A stretch of DNA of 64,000 nucleotides from Verrucomicrobiota bacterium (GTDB lineage Bacteria > Verrucomicrobiota > Verrucomicrobiia > Opitutales > Opitutaceae), in NCBI GenBank assembly GCA_023433275.1, contig JAEZDN010000021.1, positions 139,002 through 203,001 of the forward strand, in the 5' to 3' direction. Position 1 is the stretch's first letter. Each line of letters starts with the position of its first letter. Positions 6,856-17,408 of the stretch are shown here, in pieces. The notes below the pieces were generated by a model, which saw only the letters and a program-made list of their open reading frames with translations, made no database searches and was not told the origin of the DNA. A program made the translations under genes and the position numbers.

Positions 6856-9009
6856 CTAGAGCGAATGCTCAAAGGAGAGATAGGCAAGCGGTCCCTTGTA
6901 ATCACCGTAGCCCCCGAGCGTGTTATTCCGGCTCTCCAGATAGCCCAGCCGGGCGTTGACAATTAACCGGTCGGACAACTTGTGCTTCACCCCGACGGTC
7001 ACAGAACGCTCGAGGATATCCGACCCGTAGGGCATGGTGTGAGAGGCCAGGTACGCGTCAGAATTATCCGCGCGATAGTACGAAAAGCGAAGCAGGGCGT
7101 CGGTATTCTTGGCCACGGCCCAGCCGCAGACGAAGCTGCCGGTCACGTAGTTGTTGTTCGCATTTTGAAGAATACGGTTGGTGTCGTAGCCCGCATTCGC
7201 ACCGGCCGGAGGCGTGAGACCCGCCCGCGGATAGATTGTGCTGAGCGTGCTGTAGACGACGTTGCCGTTCAGTTGCATCCAGCTCTGCTTGTTGGGACTC
7301 CACGAGAGGCTGCCGCCGATGTCGTGGTGATCCACGTCGCCGGAATCGTAGAGCGGGAAGAGCGGTTGAAAGCCCATCGTCCGCATCTCGCCGCTCTGAT
7401 AAACGTAGCGTGTGGTGAGAGACACGGCCTCCACCGGCTTGATCACCGCGGTGAGCTTCAGGCCCTGCATGTCGGATTCGATCCGGTAGAAGTCGCCGAG
7501 CTGGGCATCGAAGCCGAGGGCCTCGGTGGAGCTTTGCCTCGTGAAGAGCTCGGTGCGCAGACTGAGGGCCCCGGTTGCGTTCCAGACCGCGCCCACCGTG
7601 AACTGGTCACGCGACTCGGAATTATCATTGATCGCCAGCGTGCCGTTGGCGGCCGTGTTGGTGTTATAGGCAGAGGTGTTGCGGCTCTCGCCGGAGAGAC
7701 TGCGCATGCTGCCCTTCGCATAGAGACTCAACCCTTTGATGCCCGTGTAGCGGGCTTCAACCACCGGCGTGCTCGACTTCGTGTCCCGCTTGGACCAGGC
7801 AAGTCGCGGAGTGTACGTTGTCCCCGAAAGCACGGTGAAGTCGCTGCGGGCCCGGGAACTCATATCGTCCGCGCGAACGCCGGCCATCAGGTAAAGGGTC
7901 TTGGACGGCTTGTAATCCAAGGCAAGAATGCCGGTGTAGGTGTTGATGTCACCCGTGCCGGTAAGGGCGGTGTAGCTGGTGGAGCGCACCTGGTTGACGA
8001 CTCCACCCGCCGCGGGCGTCCAGGAGATGATGTCGCGATCGCCCGAGAGGTCCGCCCGGACTTGCTGGTAGCTGGCGCTTGCGCGGAGCGCCAGCTTGTC
8101 GGTGATCGCCGTGTTGGTCTTCACGATGACGGCGTCCGACTTGTTGCGAAGGCCGTCGGTCTGCGTATAGGACTGCTGGTTGGCCCAGGTGATCGGATTG
8201 AGCAGGGCCAGAGCGGCATTCGAAGGTGTCGGGAAAGGCACGCTCTGCCCCGGGGAGTTCATGACATAGCGCGTGTTTAGGTTGTCCACTTCGCTGTGAG
8301 TTGCGATCACCTCGACGGTCGTGTCCTTGATCGTGTGCTGGATGGTTAAGGTCAGTTCCTGCTGGCGTTCGCCCAAGTCGATGTAGCTGGGGGCGAACTT
8401 GCGCACCGGCGTGATGGGGTTGGGCGCTACATTGAAGGGCAGACCGGTCAGGCTCGAGGAACCCCAGATCGTGGAGTTCTTGCGACCGTTGCGCAGTTCA
8501 TTGGCGTAATGAAGGCTGAGCACCGGCCGGTCGGGCAGCGCGGTTTTCACGTCCATCCAGAAACGGCCGCGGTCCACGAACAGGTCACGGTTGGTCAGTG
8601 ACAGGAAACGGCCATTGGTGGGGAAAAAACCGCCCACCCCATCGTAGAAGGTGCGGAAGCGCTTGTATCCGGTCTCAATGCTGCCGACCTCGTCCTTGCT
8701 GAACTTCAGCCGGGCAAGGTAATCCTCGGAACCGAGCATGGCCCGGCCCTCGGCTTCGTAATAGACATCCTTGGCGGTGCTGCCTTTGTAGAGGAGAGCC
8801 TCGATGCCTCCCCCCTCGGGCGCCTCGCCCGTGCCGCGTTTGAATGCGGACTCGCTGCCCGACACACTGGTGCCGTAGCCGGTCACCTTGATGTAGCTTT
8901 CAAACGGTGCAAAGGTTTCGGCGCCACGGGCGGAGACGGCCAGCAGGCCGAGCATGGCGCTGGCCAGTAGCCCGGCACCGCGGAGGGAATGGGAAAACGT
9001 CGCGTTCAT
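6856..9009 (-). CDS. MtrB/PioB-like outer-membrane beta-barrel of a porin-cytochrome complex
   Basis: 717 residues with a signal peptide (GLLASAMLGLLAVSARGAE) and alternating hydrophobic/polar strands throughout, ending in an aromatic/Leu strand (GPLAYLSFEHSL) as expected for Bam-dependent barrels. Motifs such as GYKRFRTFYDGVGGFFP and repeated Y-x-x-x strands recall the barrel of MtrAB/PioAB and of the porin-cytochrome clusters reported in Verrucomicrobia. It probably sheathes the octaheme cytochrome encoded just upstream (18 bases away) and conducts electrons across the outer membrane. It lacks the N-terminal CXXC of Shewanella MtrB; only one Cys is seen. No outer-surface decaheme partner is encoded nearby. 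Confidence 0.85.
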   Translation of the reverse strand: MNATFSHSLRGAGLLASAMLGLLAVSARGAETFAPFESYIKVTGYGTSVSGSESAFKRGTGEAPEGGGIEALLYKGSTAKDVYYEAEGRAMLGSEDYLARLKFSKDEVGSIETGYKRFRTFYDGVGGFFPTNGRFLSLTNRDLFVDRGRFWMDVKTALPDRPVLSLHYANELRNGRKNSTIWGSSSLTGLPFNVAPNPITPVRKFAPSYIDLGERQQELTLTIQHTIKDTTVEVIATHSEVDNLNTRYVMNSPGQSVPFPTPSNAALALLNPITWANQQSYTQTDGLRNKSDAVIVKTNTAITDKLALRASASYQQVRADLSGDRDIISWTPAAGGVVNQVRSTSYTALTGTGDINTYTGILALDYKPSKTLYLMAGVRADDMSSRARSDFTVLSGTTYTPRLAWSKRDTKSSTPVVEARYTGIKGLSLYAKGSMRSLSGESRNTSAYNTNTAANGTLAINDNSESRDQFTVGAVWNATGALSLRTELFTRQSSTEALGFDAQLGDFYRIESDMQGLKLTAVIKPVEAVSLTTRYVYQSGEMRTMGFQPLFPLYDSGDVDHHDIGGSLSWSPNKQSWMQLNGNVVYSTLSTIYPRAGLTPPAGANAGYDTNRILQNANNNYVTGSFVCGWAVAKNTDALLRFSYYRADNSDAYLASHTMPYGSDILERSVTVGVKHKLSDRLIVNARLGYLESRNNTLGGYGDYKGPLAYLSFEHSL

Positions 9010-9027
9010 GGGTGGAGTGTCCGGGGG

Positions 9028-9822
9028 TTAGAAGCGGAGGTGGTAGCTGGCGTTTGAACCATGGACCGCTTCGTGGCAGCCCGCGGACCAGCAGGTGCCC
9101 TGCATGGAGCGGGCATTGTGATTGGCCACGCTGTCGCCGAGGGCGTTGGCGTTGATCTGGCCGGGACCGGTGTGCGCGAGCGCATGGCACGAGAGACAAA
9201 GGTTCGCATCGCGGGCCCGGAGCATCTTCTCGTTCGCGGTGCCGTGGGGATTATGGCATGACACACATCCTTCGCGGGTACCGCCGTGTTCATACACGAA
9301 TGGCCCGCCCTGCGTCGTGTGGCACTTGATGCAGGATGCGTTCATGTCTTCCAGGACCAGGGCGTTCGCGGAGGTGATTTCCGCTTCGTGCGAGTTATGA
9401 CAATCGTTGCAGGTCATCTTGCCCGAAAGAACCGGATGGGCGTGCGCCTGGTTGAACTCACCGCGCTTGTCGAGGTGGCATTGGAAACAGGTCTCGGGGG
9501 ATCCCTGCGGATTGATGATGGTGCCGAGCTCACCGCCGGACTTCACGTGCAGCGAAGCCGGGCCGTGACAGGATTCACAGCTGATCTCCTGACCCTTTTC
9601 ATTCGGGGCAAAAAGCTTGGCGTGAGCGGCGTCATGGAATTTGGAGGTGACGTCCTCATGGCATTCGGCGCACTTGGCGGAACCCACGAAAGTCGCGCCA
9701 GGGATGGACGGGGGCATGACTACGGTTCGTTGCACCATCACGCATCCGACGAGGAACAGGCCCCAGATGGCGGTGCCGCCAAAAATCATCGTGGTCTTGG
9801 ACCAGCTAGGTTTGAAGCTCAT
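9028..9822 (-). CDS. Octaheme cytochrome c, MtrA/OmaB-like, probable lipoprotein
   Basis: 264 residues from the MSFKPSW start. A basic N-terminus and hydrophobic stretch lead to a lipobox-like LVGC (Cys27), so membrane anchoring by lipid is likely. Seven CXXCH motifs follow (CAECH, CESCH, CFQCH, CNDCH, CIKCH, CVSCH, CLSCH) plus CWSAGCH, a CX4CH site, giving eight hemes. CHNPHG and CHNSHE spacing is typical of MtrA/DmsE-type proteins. It is first in the cluster and 18 bases from the barrel gene, the usual order of porin-cytochrome modules. An in-frame ATG at 9915 would add 31 residues of non-signal sequence and was not chosen. Confidence 0.87.
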   Translation of the reverse strand: MSFKPSWSKTTMIFGGTAIWGLFLVGCVMVQRTVVMPPSIPGATFVGSAKCAECHEDVTSKFHDAAHAKLFAPNEKGQEISCESCHGPASLHVKSGGELGTIINPQGSPETCFQCHLDKRGEFNQAHAHPVLSGKMTCNDCHNSHEAEITSANALVLEDMNASCIKCHTTQGGPFVYEHGGTREGCVSCHNPHGTANEKMLRARDANLCLSCHALAHTGPGQINANALGDSVANHNARSMQGTCWSAGCHEAVHGSNASYHLRF

Positions 9823-10387
9823 GTGGTTTGATTCGGTCTTGGTTTGGATTGTGGGGATCGGGGGCCTGAATCGATGGAGTGAGTATCGGAATATTCGCGA
9901 TTTACGGCTGCGCATCGTTTGCCACCTCGTACGCGAGGCTTGTTAAAAGGCGCGCAGGACAAAACTCTTTTTCCGTCCTGCGACGCGAAAAACACCTTGA
10001 CCGCCGCGGGTGCGCATCCCTTGCCCGGCCCCAGTGGGCCGGAAAAGACGAGACGCTTCTCGGTGAAGATTGACTGGAACGAGACGGAGCCACGCGAAAC
10101 TGCGATGTTGCACCAGCACAGACCGCGTCAGAGGGAACCAGTGGCGGAAAAACTGCGCCCCCGGGGAAGCGAGGGCGACCAAACCAAGCAGCCAGAAGTG
10201 CAGCGCTTGAGCATCGGGAATCCCTCCGTGGGAAATTACGGAAATTATACGTGCCGACGGATTCATCGCCGTGAGAAAAACCCGTTCGCCCTGCCGGTCG
10301 AGCCGGGAACCAGCAGGGTCGCAACGGATGCGCGCCCCCCTGCCCGGCTCGCGGCATGCCATATCGGCGCCGTCCACCATTTGCGAA
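9823..10387. other. 565-base non-coding region upstream of the cytochrome cluster
   Basis: It should hold the promoter of the minus-strand cytochrome cluster. An inverted repeat GCAGGAC/GTCCTGC (arms within 9953-9960 and 9975-9982, 14-base AT-rich loop) is the only clear structure and could be a hairpin or operator. No convincing -10/-35 or sigma-54 (GG-N10-GC) element was found. Open frames here lack credible protein features. Confidence 0.4.
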
Positions 10388-11296
10388 TCAGACGTCGCAG
10401 ACGTCAACGCCCGCCCGCAGCGCGGCCAACGCCTCGCCCTGGTCCTTCGAGCGCGGAATGAATTCCTGCCCGACATAACCCTGGTAGCCGGTATCGACGA
10501 TCGCCCGCATGATCGCCGGATAAAACAACTCCTGGTTCTCATCCAGTTCGTTGCGCCCCGGGACTCCCGCCGTGTGATAATGCCCGATGTACGAATGATG
10601 CCGGCGAATGGTGGCGATCACGTCGCCCTCCATGATCTGCATGTGATAGATATCGTAGAGCAGCTTGAGGCGTTCCGAGCCGACCCGCTTGCACAACTCC
10701 ACCCCCCACTCCGTGCGGTCGCACATGTAATCTTTGTGGTTCACCCGGCTGTTGAGCAGCTCCATCACCAGCGTCACGCCGAGCTTCTCCGCCAGCGGGA
10801 TGATACGCTTCAACCCCATCGCGCAATTTTCCAATCCCTGCTCGTCGGACATCCCATCACGGTTGCCGGAAAAACAGATCAAATTGGGAAAACCCGCCTC
10901 GGCCGTCGCCTTCAAGTGAGATTCATAGGCGGTCACGAGGGCATCATGATACTCCACCCGATTCCACGCGTGCGTAATGCCGCCCACGTTCGTGTCCCCC
11001 ACCTTCGCCAGCGGATTGCTCACCATCGCGCAGGTGAGTCCGTGCTTCTTCAGGACGGGAAAATCCTTTGGCCCCAGCAACTCCACCGATTGCAGCCCCA
11101 TGCCCGCGGCGGCCGCGCACAGCTCGTCGAGCGGGATCCCCCGGAAACACCATTGGCAGACCGATTGCCTTACCCGGCCAATTCGCTCACGACGGGCTTC
11201 GGCGGCGGAGGCGGTGTTCATGGTCATCGTGGTGGCAAGGGCCGTGCCGACGCCGAGGTGCTTCAACGCCGTGCGTCGGGAGATGGGGTGGTTCAT
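10388..11296 (-). CDS. Tat-exported hydroxypyruvate isomerase-like TIM-barrel protein
   Basis: 302 residues. The start MNHPISRRTALKHLGVG carries a twin-arginine signal, ending near TASAAEA. The rest is a sugar-phosphate-isomerase/epimerase TIM barrel of the Hyi family: conserved segments VCQWCF, VMELLNSRVNHKDYMCD (Glu and metal-ligand region), YDIYHMQIMEG and GQEFIPR (second catalytic Glu). Hyi interconverts hydroxypyruvate and tartronate semialdehyde, but substrate cannot be fixed from sequence. A Tat signal on this fold is common among Verrucomicrobia/Planctomycetes secreted sugar isomerase-like proteins. It precedes no obvious operon partner. Confidence 0.78.
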   Translation of the reverse strand: MNHPISRRTALKHLGVGTALATTMTMNTASAAEARRERIGRVRQSVCQWCFRGIPLDELCAAAAGMGLQSVELLGPKDFPVLKKHGLTCAMVSNPLAKVGDTNVGGITHAWNRVEYHDALVTAYESHLKATAEAGFPNLICFSGNRDGMSDEQGLENCAMGLKRIIPLAEKLGVTLVMELLNSRVNHKDYMCDRTEWGVELCKRVGSERLKLLYDIYHMQIMEGDVIATIRRHHSYIGHYHTAGVPGRNELDENQELFYPAIMRAIVDTGYQGYVGQEFIPRSKDQGEALAALRAGVDVCDV

Positions 11297-11419
11297 GCTT
11301 TCAACTAGGCCAATCTTCCGGCCCAACGCAACCGCGTGATTGCAATCCGCGAACATCCGCACGCGATGATCCCGTCGCGGATCACCACGCTTCGATAGTC
11401 GCTTCCCGGCCCGGCCCGC

Positions 11420-12601
11420 TCACTCCCGGCACAATGCCGCCAGCCGGGCCACGCCCTCGCGAATTCGTTCCGGTGTGGAGTTCGAGTAATTCAAGCGGAG
11501 GAAATTCCGGCCCCCATCGGCGGGGAAGAAATCCCGGCCCGGCACGAACGCCACCTTTCGCGCGATGGCCCGCTGCAGCAACGCCAGCGCGTCGAGATCC
11601 GCGGGCCCCGTCACCCAGAGAAACATGCCGCCCTCGGGCTGCGTCCACCGGAACCCGGATGGCATCGCGCTCCGCAGCGCTTCGTCGAGCACCTGGTACC
11701 GCTCACCATACGCGCGGCGGATCCTGTCCAGATGCGCCGTCGGATCGTTCTGCGTGAGATAACCCAGCGCCACGAGCTGGTCGAAACTGGAGGTGTGCAG
11801 GTCGGAGGCCTGCTTGAGAATAAGCATGCGACCGATCACCTCCGGCGCCCCCACGACCCATCCCACGCGGAGGCCCGGCGCGATGGTCTTCGAGAACGTG
11901 CTGGCGTAAAGTACCCGTCCCGCCTCGTCCCAATGCTTCACCGGCGGAATCTCCGCGCCACGGTAGCGCAGCTTTCCATATGGATCATCTTCCAGCACCG
12001 TCAACCCGTGCTCGGCCGCGATCCGGGCCAGCGCCTGGCGTCGCGCCGCGGGCAGCGTGTTGCCGGTCGGGTTCTGGAAATTCGGAATGGTATAGAGGAA
12101 TTTCGGCCGGTGTTTCCGGATGAGCTCAGGCAGTGCCTCCGGGATCAAACCCTCCGCGTCCGTCGGCACCGGCACGAACCGCGCCTCCAGCGTTTGAAAC
12201 GCCTGGATCGCGGCGAGGTACGTCGGATTCTCCGTCAACACCACGTCACCCGGGTCGAGGAACAGTTTCCCGGCCAAATCCAGCACCTGCTGCGACCCGT
12301 TGGTGACCAGCACCTGCTCGGGCGCCGCGTCGATCCCTCGACGCTTCATCTCCCCCGCGATCCATTCGCGCAGCGCCGGGTTGCCTTCACTCTGGCTGTA
12401 CTGCAAAGCCCGGCTCCCGTGCCGCGCGAGCGCGTCGTCCGCCGCCGCCCTCACGGCCTCAACCGGAAACAGCTCGGGCGCCGGCAAACCTCCCGCGAAT
12501 GAGATCACGTCGGGCTCGGCCGTGACCTTCAGGATTTCGCGGATCGTCGAGGGACGCATCTGCGCCATGCGGCGGGCGAACGATGGAACGGAGTCGGACA
12601 T
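11420..12601 (-). CDS. PLP-dependent class I/II aminotransferase (LysN/2-aminoadipate type)
   Basis: 393 residues from MSDSVPS. Fold-type I hallmarks are present: ISFAGGLPAPELFP near the N-terminus, NPTYLAAIQAF, the substrate/cofactor Asn in IPNFQNPTGNT, the Asp-Tyr pair in EDDPYGKLRY, the PLP-lysine in STFSKTIAPGLRVGW, and the C-terminal Arg in FLRLNYSN. This motif set is typical of the 2-aminoadipate/aromatic aminotransferase group related to LysN and the MocR C-terminal domain. There is no N-terminal GntR domain, so it acts as an enzyme rather than a regulator. Exact amino donor is undetermined. Confidence 0.85.
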   Translation of the reverse strand: MSDSVPSFARRMAQMRPSTIREILKVTAEPDVISFAGGLPAPELFPVEAVRAAADDALARHGSRALQYSQSEGNPALREWIAGEMKRRGIDAAPEQVLVTNGSQQVLDLAGKLFLDPGDVVLTENPTYLAAIQAFQTLEARFVPVPTDAEGLIPEALPELIRKHRPKFLYTIPNFQNPTGNTLPAARRQALARIAAEHGLTVLEDDPYGKLRYRGAEIPPVKHWDEAGRVLYASTFSKTIAPGLRVGWVVGAPEVIGRMLILKQASDLHTSSFDQLVALGYLTQNDPTAHLDRIRRAYGERYQVLDEALRSAMPSGFRWTQPEGGMFLWVTGPADLDALALLQRAIARKVAFVPGRDFFPADGGRNFLRLNYSNSTPERIREGVARLAALCRE

Positions 12602-12778
12602 GCCACCAATCCACCACATTCGCCGCCGTCCCGCCAGCCCCGTCTGGAAACAGCGGGCCCAAAACTTGAGTCATACCTGCACCGCATCAACCAGCACGGA
12701 CGGTCTCGCACCGGCCCGTCTTCCCCCCCAGACAGCCAGTCAAGCACGGGCCCCGCCCAAGACCAACCGCCCCGGCCA

Positions 12779-14446
12779 TCACGCCCGCAGCTTGAGCAAC
12801 TCCTGCGCGTGGGCCTGCGCGCTCTTGGCATTGCGGTCGCCCAGCATCCGCGCCAGCTCGCCGACCCGTTCCCGGCGGTCGTCGTGGATCGATTCGATGG
12901 TCACCGTGGCCCGCGCGCCGCTCTGGTCCTTCACCACCACGAGGTGACTCGCCGCCTGTGCCGCCACCTGCGGCAGGTGGGTCACGCACAACACTTGGTG
13001 GCGCTCGGCAATGTCGGCCATCTTCTCGCCGACGATGCGCCCGATCTCCCCGCCCACGTTGGCATCGACTTCGTCGAACACGAGCAGCGGCACATCGTCG
13101 ATCTCGGCCAGCACGGCCTTCAACCCCAACATCACGCGCGCCAGCTCCCCGCTCGACGCGATGCGGTGCAACGGCTGCGGTGCCTCCCCCACATTCGGTG
13201 AAAACTGGAATTCCACCCCGCAATCCCCCTGCGGTCCCGGCGCGGGCAGCGGCGTGAGCAACACCCGGAAGTCCGCCTTCTTGAAACCCAACTCCACGAT
13301 CGCCTTCCCCGCCACCCGGGCCAGCTGCTGCGCGGCCTTCTCCCGCGTGGCGCGCAGCTCCGCGGCGGTCTTGCGCACCGACTTTTCCGCCTGCGCGATC
13401 TGCTGGTCAAGTTTCGCCAGCGACCCTTCCACGTCGCTTTGCAGTTCCAACCGGCGTCGCATTTCATCCCGCGCCGCCATCACGGTCTCCACCTTCGCGC
13501 CGTGCTTTCGCTTCAACTCGAGCCAGGCATTCATCCTGGCCTGCAGGTCCTCCGCCTGCTCCGGATCGAGGTTCAATGATCCCGCCAGCGCGGTAAATTC
13601 CGCATCGAGGTCGCCCAGCTCCAGCGAGGTGGATTGGAGCCGGTCGGCCAACGGCTTGCTCGAGGCATCGAACGCTTCCAGCTGGCGCGCGTCCCGCAGG
13701 AGGACCGCGAGGCGCCCGAGCAGGCCGTCCTCCCCACTCAACCCCTCACTAAGGCGCGAGGCAATCTGCACGATCTCCTGCGCTCCCTGCTGCCGCTGGA
13801 AATCCCGCTCCAGCGCCGCGATGGCCTCATCCGTCAGCTCCAGCGCATCCATCTTCGCCAGCTGTCCCTTGAGGAAATCGATCTGGTCGGCCGACAACTT
13901 GTCCGCCCCCGCCAGCCGCTCGCGCTCGGCGATCAGGTCGCGCCATTGCGCGTAGAGCGCCTGGTATTTCTCCAGGACGCCGCTGTTGCGGGCAAAGAGG
14001 TCGAGCAATTCCCGCTGGCCATTTTCCTTGAGCAGGCGCCGCGGTTCGCCCGGACCGTGAAAATCGATCCACTGCGTGCCCAGCTCCTGAAGGGCACTGA
14101 GGGTGGCCAGGCCGCCGTTAACGGACAGCTTGGGCGCCTTTTCTCGCGGCAGGCTGCGCTTGATGATCAACACGCCGTCGTCACACGCCGGGAGGCTCAA
14201 ATTGGCCAGCACCATGTCGAGCCGCCGCGTATCCGAAAAGAACAACGCGGCTTCCACCTCGCAGGCTTCCGCACCTTGGCGGATGATGGTTTTGTCGGCC
14301 CGCGCTCCCGCCAGCAGGGACAGCGCCCCCAACAGGATGCTTTTTCCCGCCCCGGTTTCGCCCGTCACCGCGGTGAATCCGCCTTCGAAATCGAGCTCGA
14401 CCTCATCCAGGAGCGCCAGGTTGCGGATACGGAGGGATTGGAGCAT
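12779..14446 (-). CDS. recN: DNA repair protein RecN
   Basis: 555 residues, close to E. coli RecN (553). SMC-like ATPase: N-terminal MLQSLRIRNLALLDEVELDF and Walker A GETGAGKS (about 29-36), two long coiled-coil arms, then the signature segment IASSGELARVMLGLKAVL and Walker B VPLLVFDEVDANVGGEIG, with CVTHLPQVAAQA (H-loop) near the C-terminus. It acts in recombinational repair of double-strand breaks. The start at 14446 begins directly at the conserved N-terminus; the frame extends upstream without family similarity. Confidence 0.95.
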   Translation of the reverse strand: MLQSLRIRNLALLDEVELDFEGGFTAVTGETGAGKSILLGALSLLAGARADKTIIRQGAEACEVEAALFFSDTRRLDMVLANLSLPACDDGVLIIKRSLPREKAPKLSVNGGLATLSALQELGTQWIDFHGPGEPRRLLKENGQRELLDLFARNSGVLEKYQALYAQWRDLIAERERLAGADKLSADQIDFLKGQLAKMDALELTDEAIAALERDFQRQQGAQEIVQIASRLSEGLSGEDGLLGRLAVLLRDARQLEAFDASSKPLADRLQSTSLELGDLDAEFTALAGSLNLDPEQAEDLQARMNAWLELKRKHGAKVETVMAARDEMRRRLELQSDVEGSLAKLDQQIAQAEKSVRKTAAELRATREKAAQQLARVAGKAIVELGFKKADFRVLLTPLPAPGPQGDCGVEFQFSPNVGEAPQPLHRIASSGELARVMLGLKAVLAEIDDVPLLVFDEVDANVGGEIGRIVGEKMADIAERHQVLCVTHLPQVAAQAASHLVVVKDQSGARATVTIESIHDDRRERVGELARMLGDRNAKSAQAHAQELLKLRA

Positions 14447-14587
14447 TTTCCTGTCACGAATGGAGACGAATCCGCCCAAATTCAAGCACCGCGGCGCCCA
14501 CGGCCAAAGCCTCCTGACATATTCCGTCCGCGCGTCGGAATTTTCCTTGCACCACCTTCGGCGAACCATTCACTCCTGCCTCTTTGC

Positions 14588-14664
14588 GGACCTTTAGCTC
14601 AGTTGGTTAGAGCGTTTCGTTGACATCGAAAAGGTCACTGGTTCGAGTCCAGTAAGGTCCACCA
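14588..14664 (+). tRNA. tRNA-Val (anticodon GAC)
   Basis: 77 bases fold as a full cloverleaf: acceptor GGACCTT/AAGGTCC, D-arm GCTC/GAGC, anticodon stem TTTCG/CGAAA with loop TTGACAT (GAC), T-arm ACTGG/CCAGT with loop TTCGAGT, discriminator A, and encoded CCA. No intron or variable-arm expansion. Confidence 0.97.
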
Positions 14665-14809
14665 TTTCTTCCCCTGCGGAAGGAGCCATCGTCCGCTCGG
14701 CGATCCCTTTGATGTTCAGGATCGGTTCGGCCCGCCCTTGGGTTGTTCACCACGCCCGGCCCGGGATAGTTTTTGCCCTTTCGCCGCCCCACGCTACCCT
14801 CCATCCCGC

Positions 14810-16678
<1,869 letters not shown>

Positions 16679-16825
16679 GCCCGGCAGCACGCGCCCTGCC
16701 GAAGCAACGCACCCCGGTCCGCTCCGCCATTCGGCAAAATCATCCGCGGCACTCCGGCTGGCTCGCTCCGCCTTCCTGCCTTTGCGCTGGACGAGCCTGA
16801 CACCACCTCCCACAACCTTGGGTTC

Positions 16826-17377
16826 GTGGCCACACCCCCGAAGCACGACGCCAAATCCATCAGCCAAGCGGTCGACCGCGTCGCTTCCGCCATCGCTTCC
16901 CGCCACCCGCGCACGCCTCGTCTCCTGCTCCTCGGCATCGCCAACGGAGGCATCGAACTCACGCGGCGCCTGGTCGCCCCGCTGAAGCAGGCCGGCCTCA
17001 ATCCCGGCACCGGCACGCTGGACATTTCCTTTCATCGCGACGACATCGGTGCCAATCCCATCCCGAAGGAACACGCCCCGACCCTGATTCCGCACGATGT
17101 CAACGGCGCGACCGTGATCCTCGTCGACGACGTCCTTCATTCCGGCCGCACCGTCAAGGCGGCCCTCGACGAACTTTTCGACCACGGCCGGCCCGCCGCC
17201 GTCGAACTCGCCATCCTCGTTGACCGCGGTGGCCGCCTCCTGCCCGTGGCCCCAACCTACTGCGGCATCACGCTGGTGGCCGGCAACGACGAGAAGGTCC
17301 AGGTCCGCCTCGATCCGGAAAAGCCGTCGCGCGACACCATCGTCACCGCGTCCGCCTCCGCCGGCCGGAAATCATAA
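16826..17377 (+). CDS. pyrR: PyrR-like bifunctional regulator / uracil phosphoribosyltransferase
   Basis: 183 residues with a GTG start. Phosphoribosyltransferase fold with the PRPP-binding motif VILVDDVLHSGRT and the PyrR-type segment TLDISFHRDDIG. It lies 31 bases upstream of pyrB in a pyrimidine cluster. In Gram-positive bacteria PyrR binds pyr mRNA and causes attenuation. Here no attenuator was recognised in the short pyrR-pyrB gap, so its activity could be regulatory, enzymatic or both. Confidence 0.88.
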   Translation: MATPPKHDAKSISQAVDRVASAIASRHPRTPRLLLLGIANGGIELTRRLVAPLKQAGLNPGTGTLDISFHRDDIGANPIPKEHAPTLIPHDVNGATVILVDDVLHSGRTVKAALDELFDHGRPAAVELAILVDRGGRLLPVAPTYCGITLVAGNDEKVQVRLDPEKPSRDTIVTASASAGRKS

Positions 17378-17408
17378 TTCATCTAACGTAATTCATATAT
17401 TTCCTCCC

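Noticed and set aside
9901..9935. Possible sigma-54 promoter (TGGCA...TGC) before the octaheme gene
   Set aside because: The spacing between GG and GC is 10 instead of 12 bases between the reference positions, so it does not fit a -24/-12 site.
9943..10263. Minus-strand frame with a hydrophobic segment upstream of the cytochrome cluster
   Set aside because: Only one short hydrophobic run (LHFWLLGLVALA), a basic low-complexity tail and no start signal; insufficient for a gene call.
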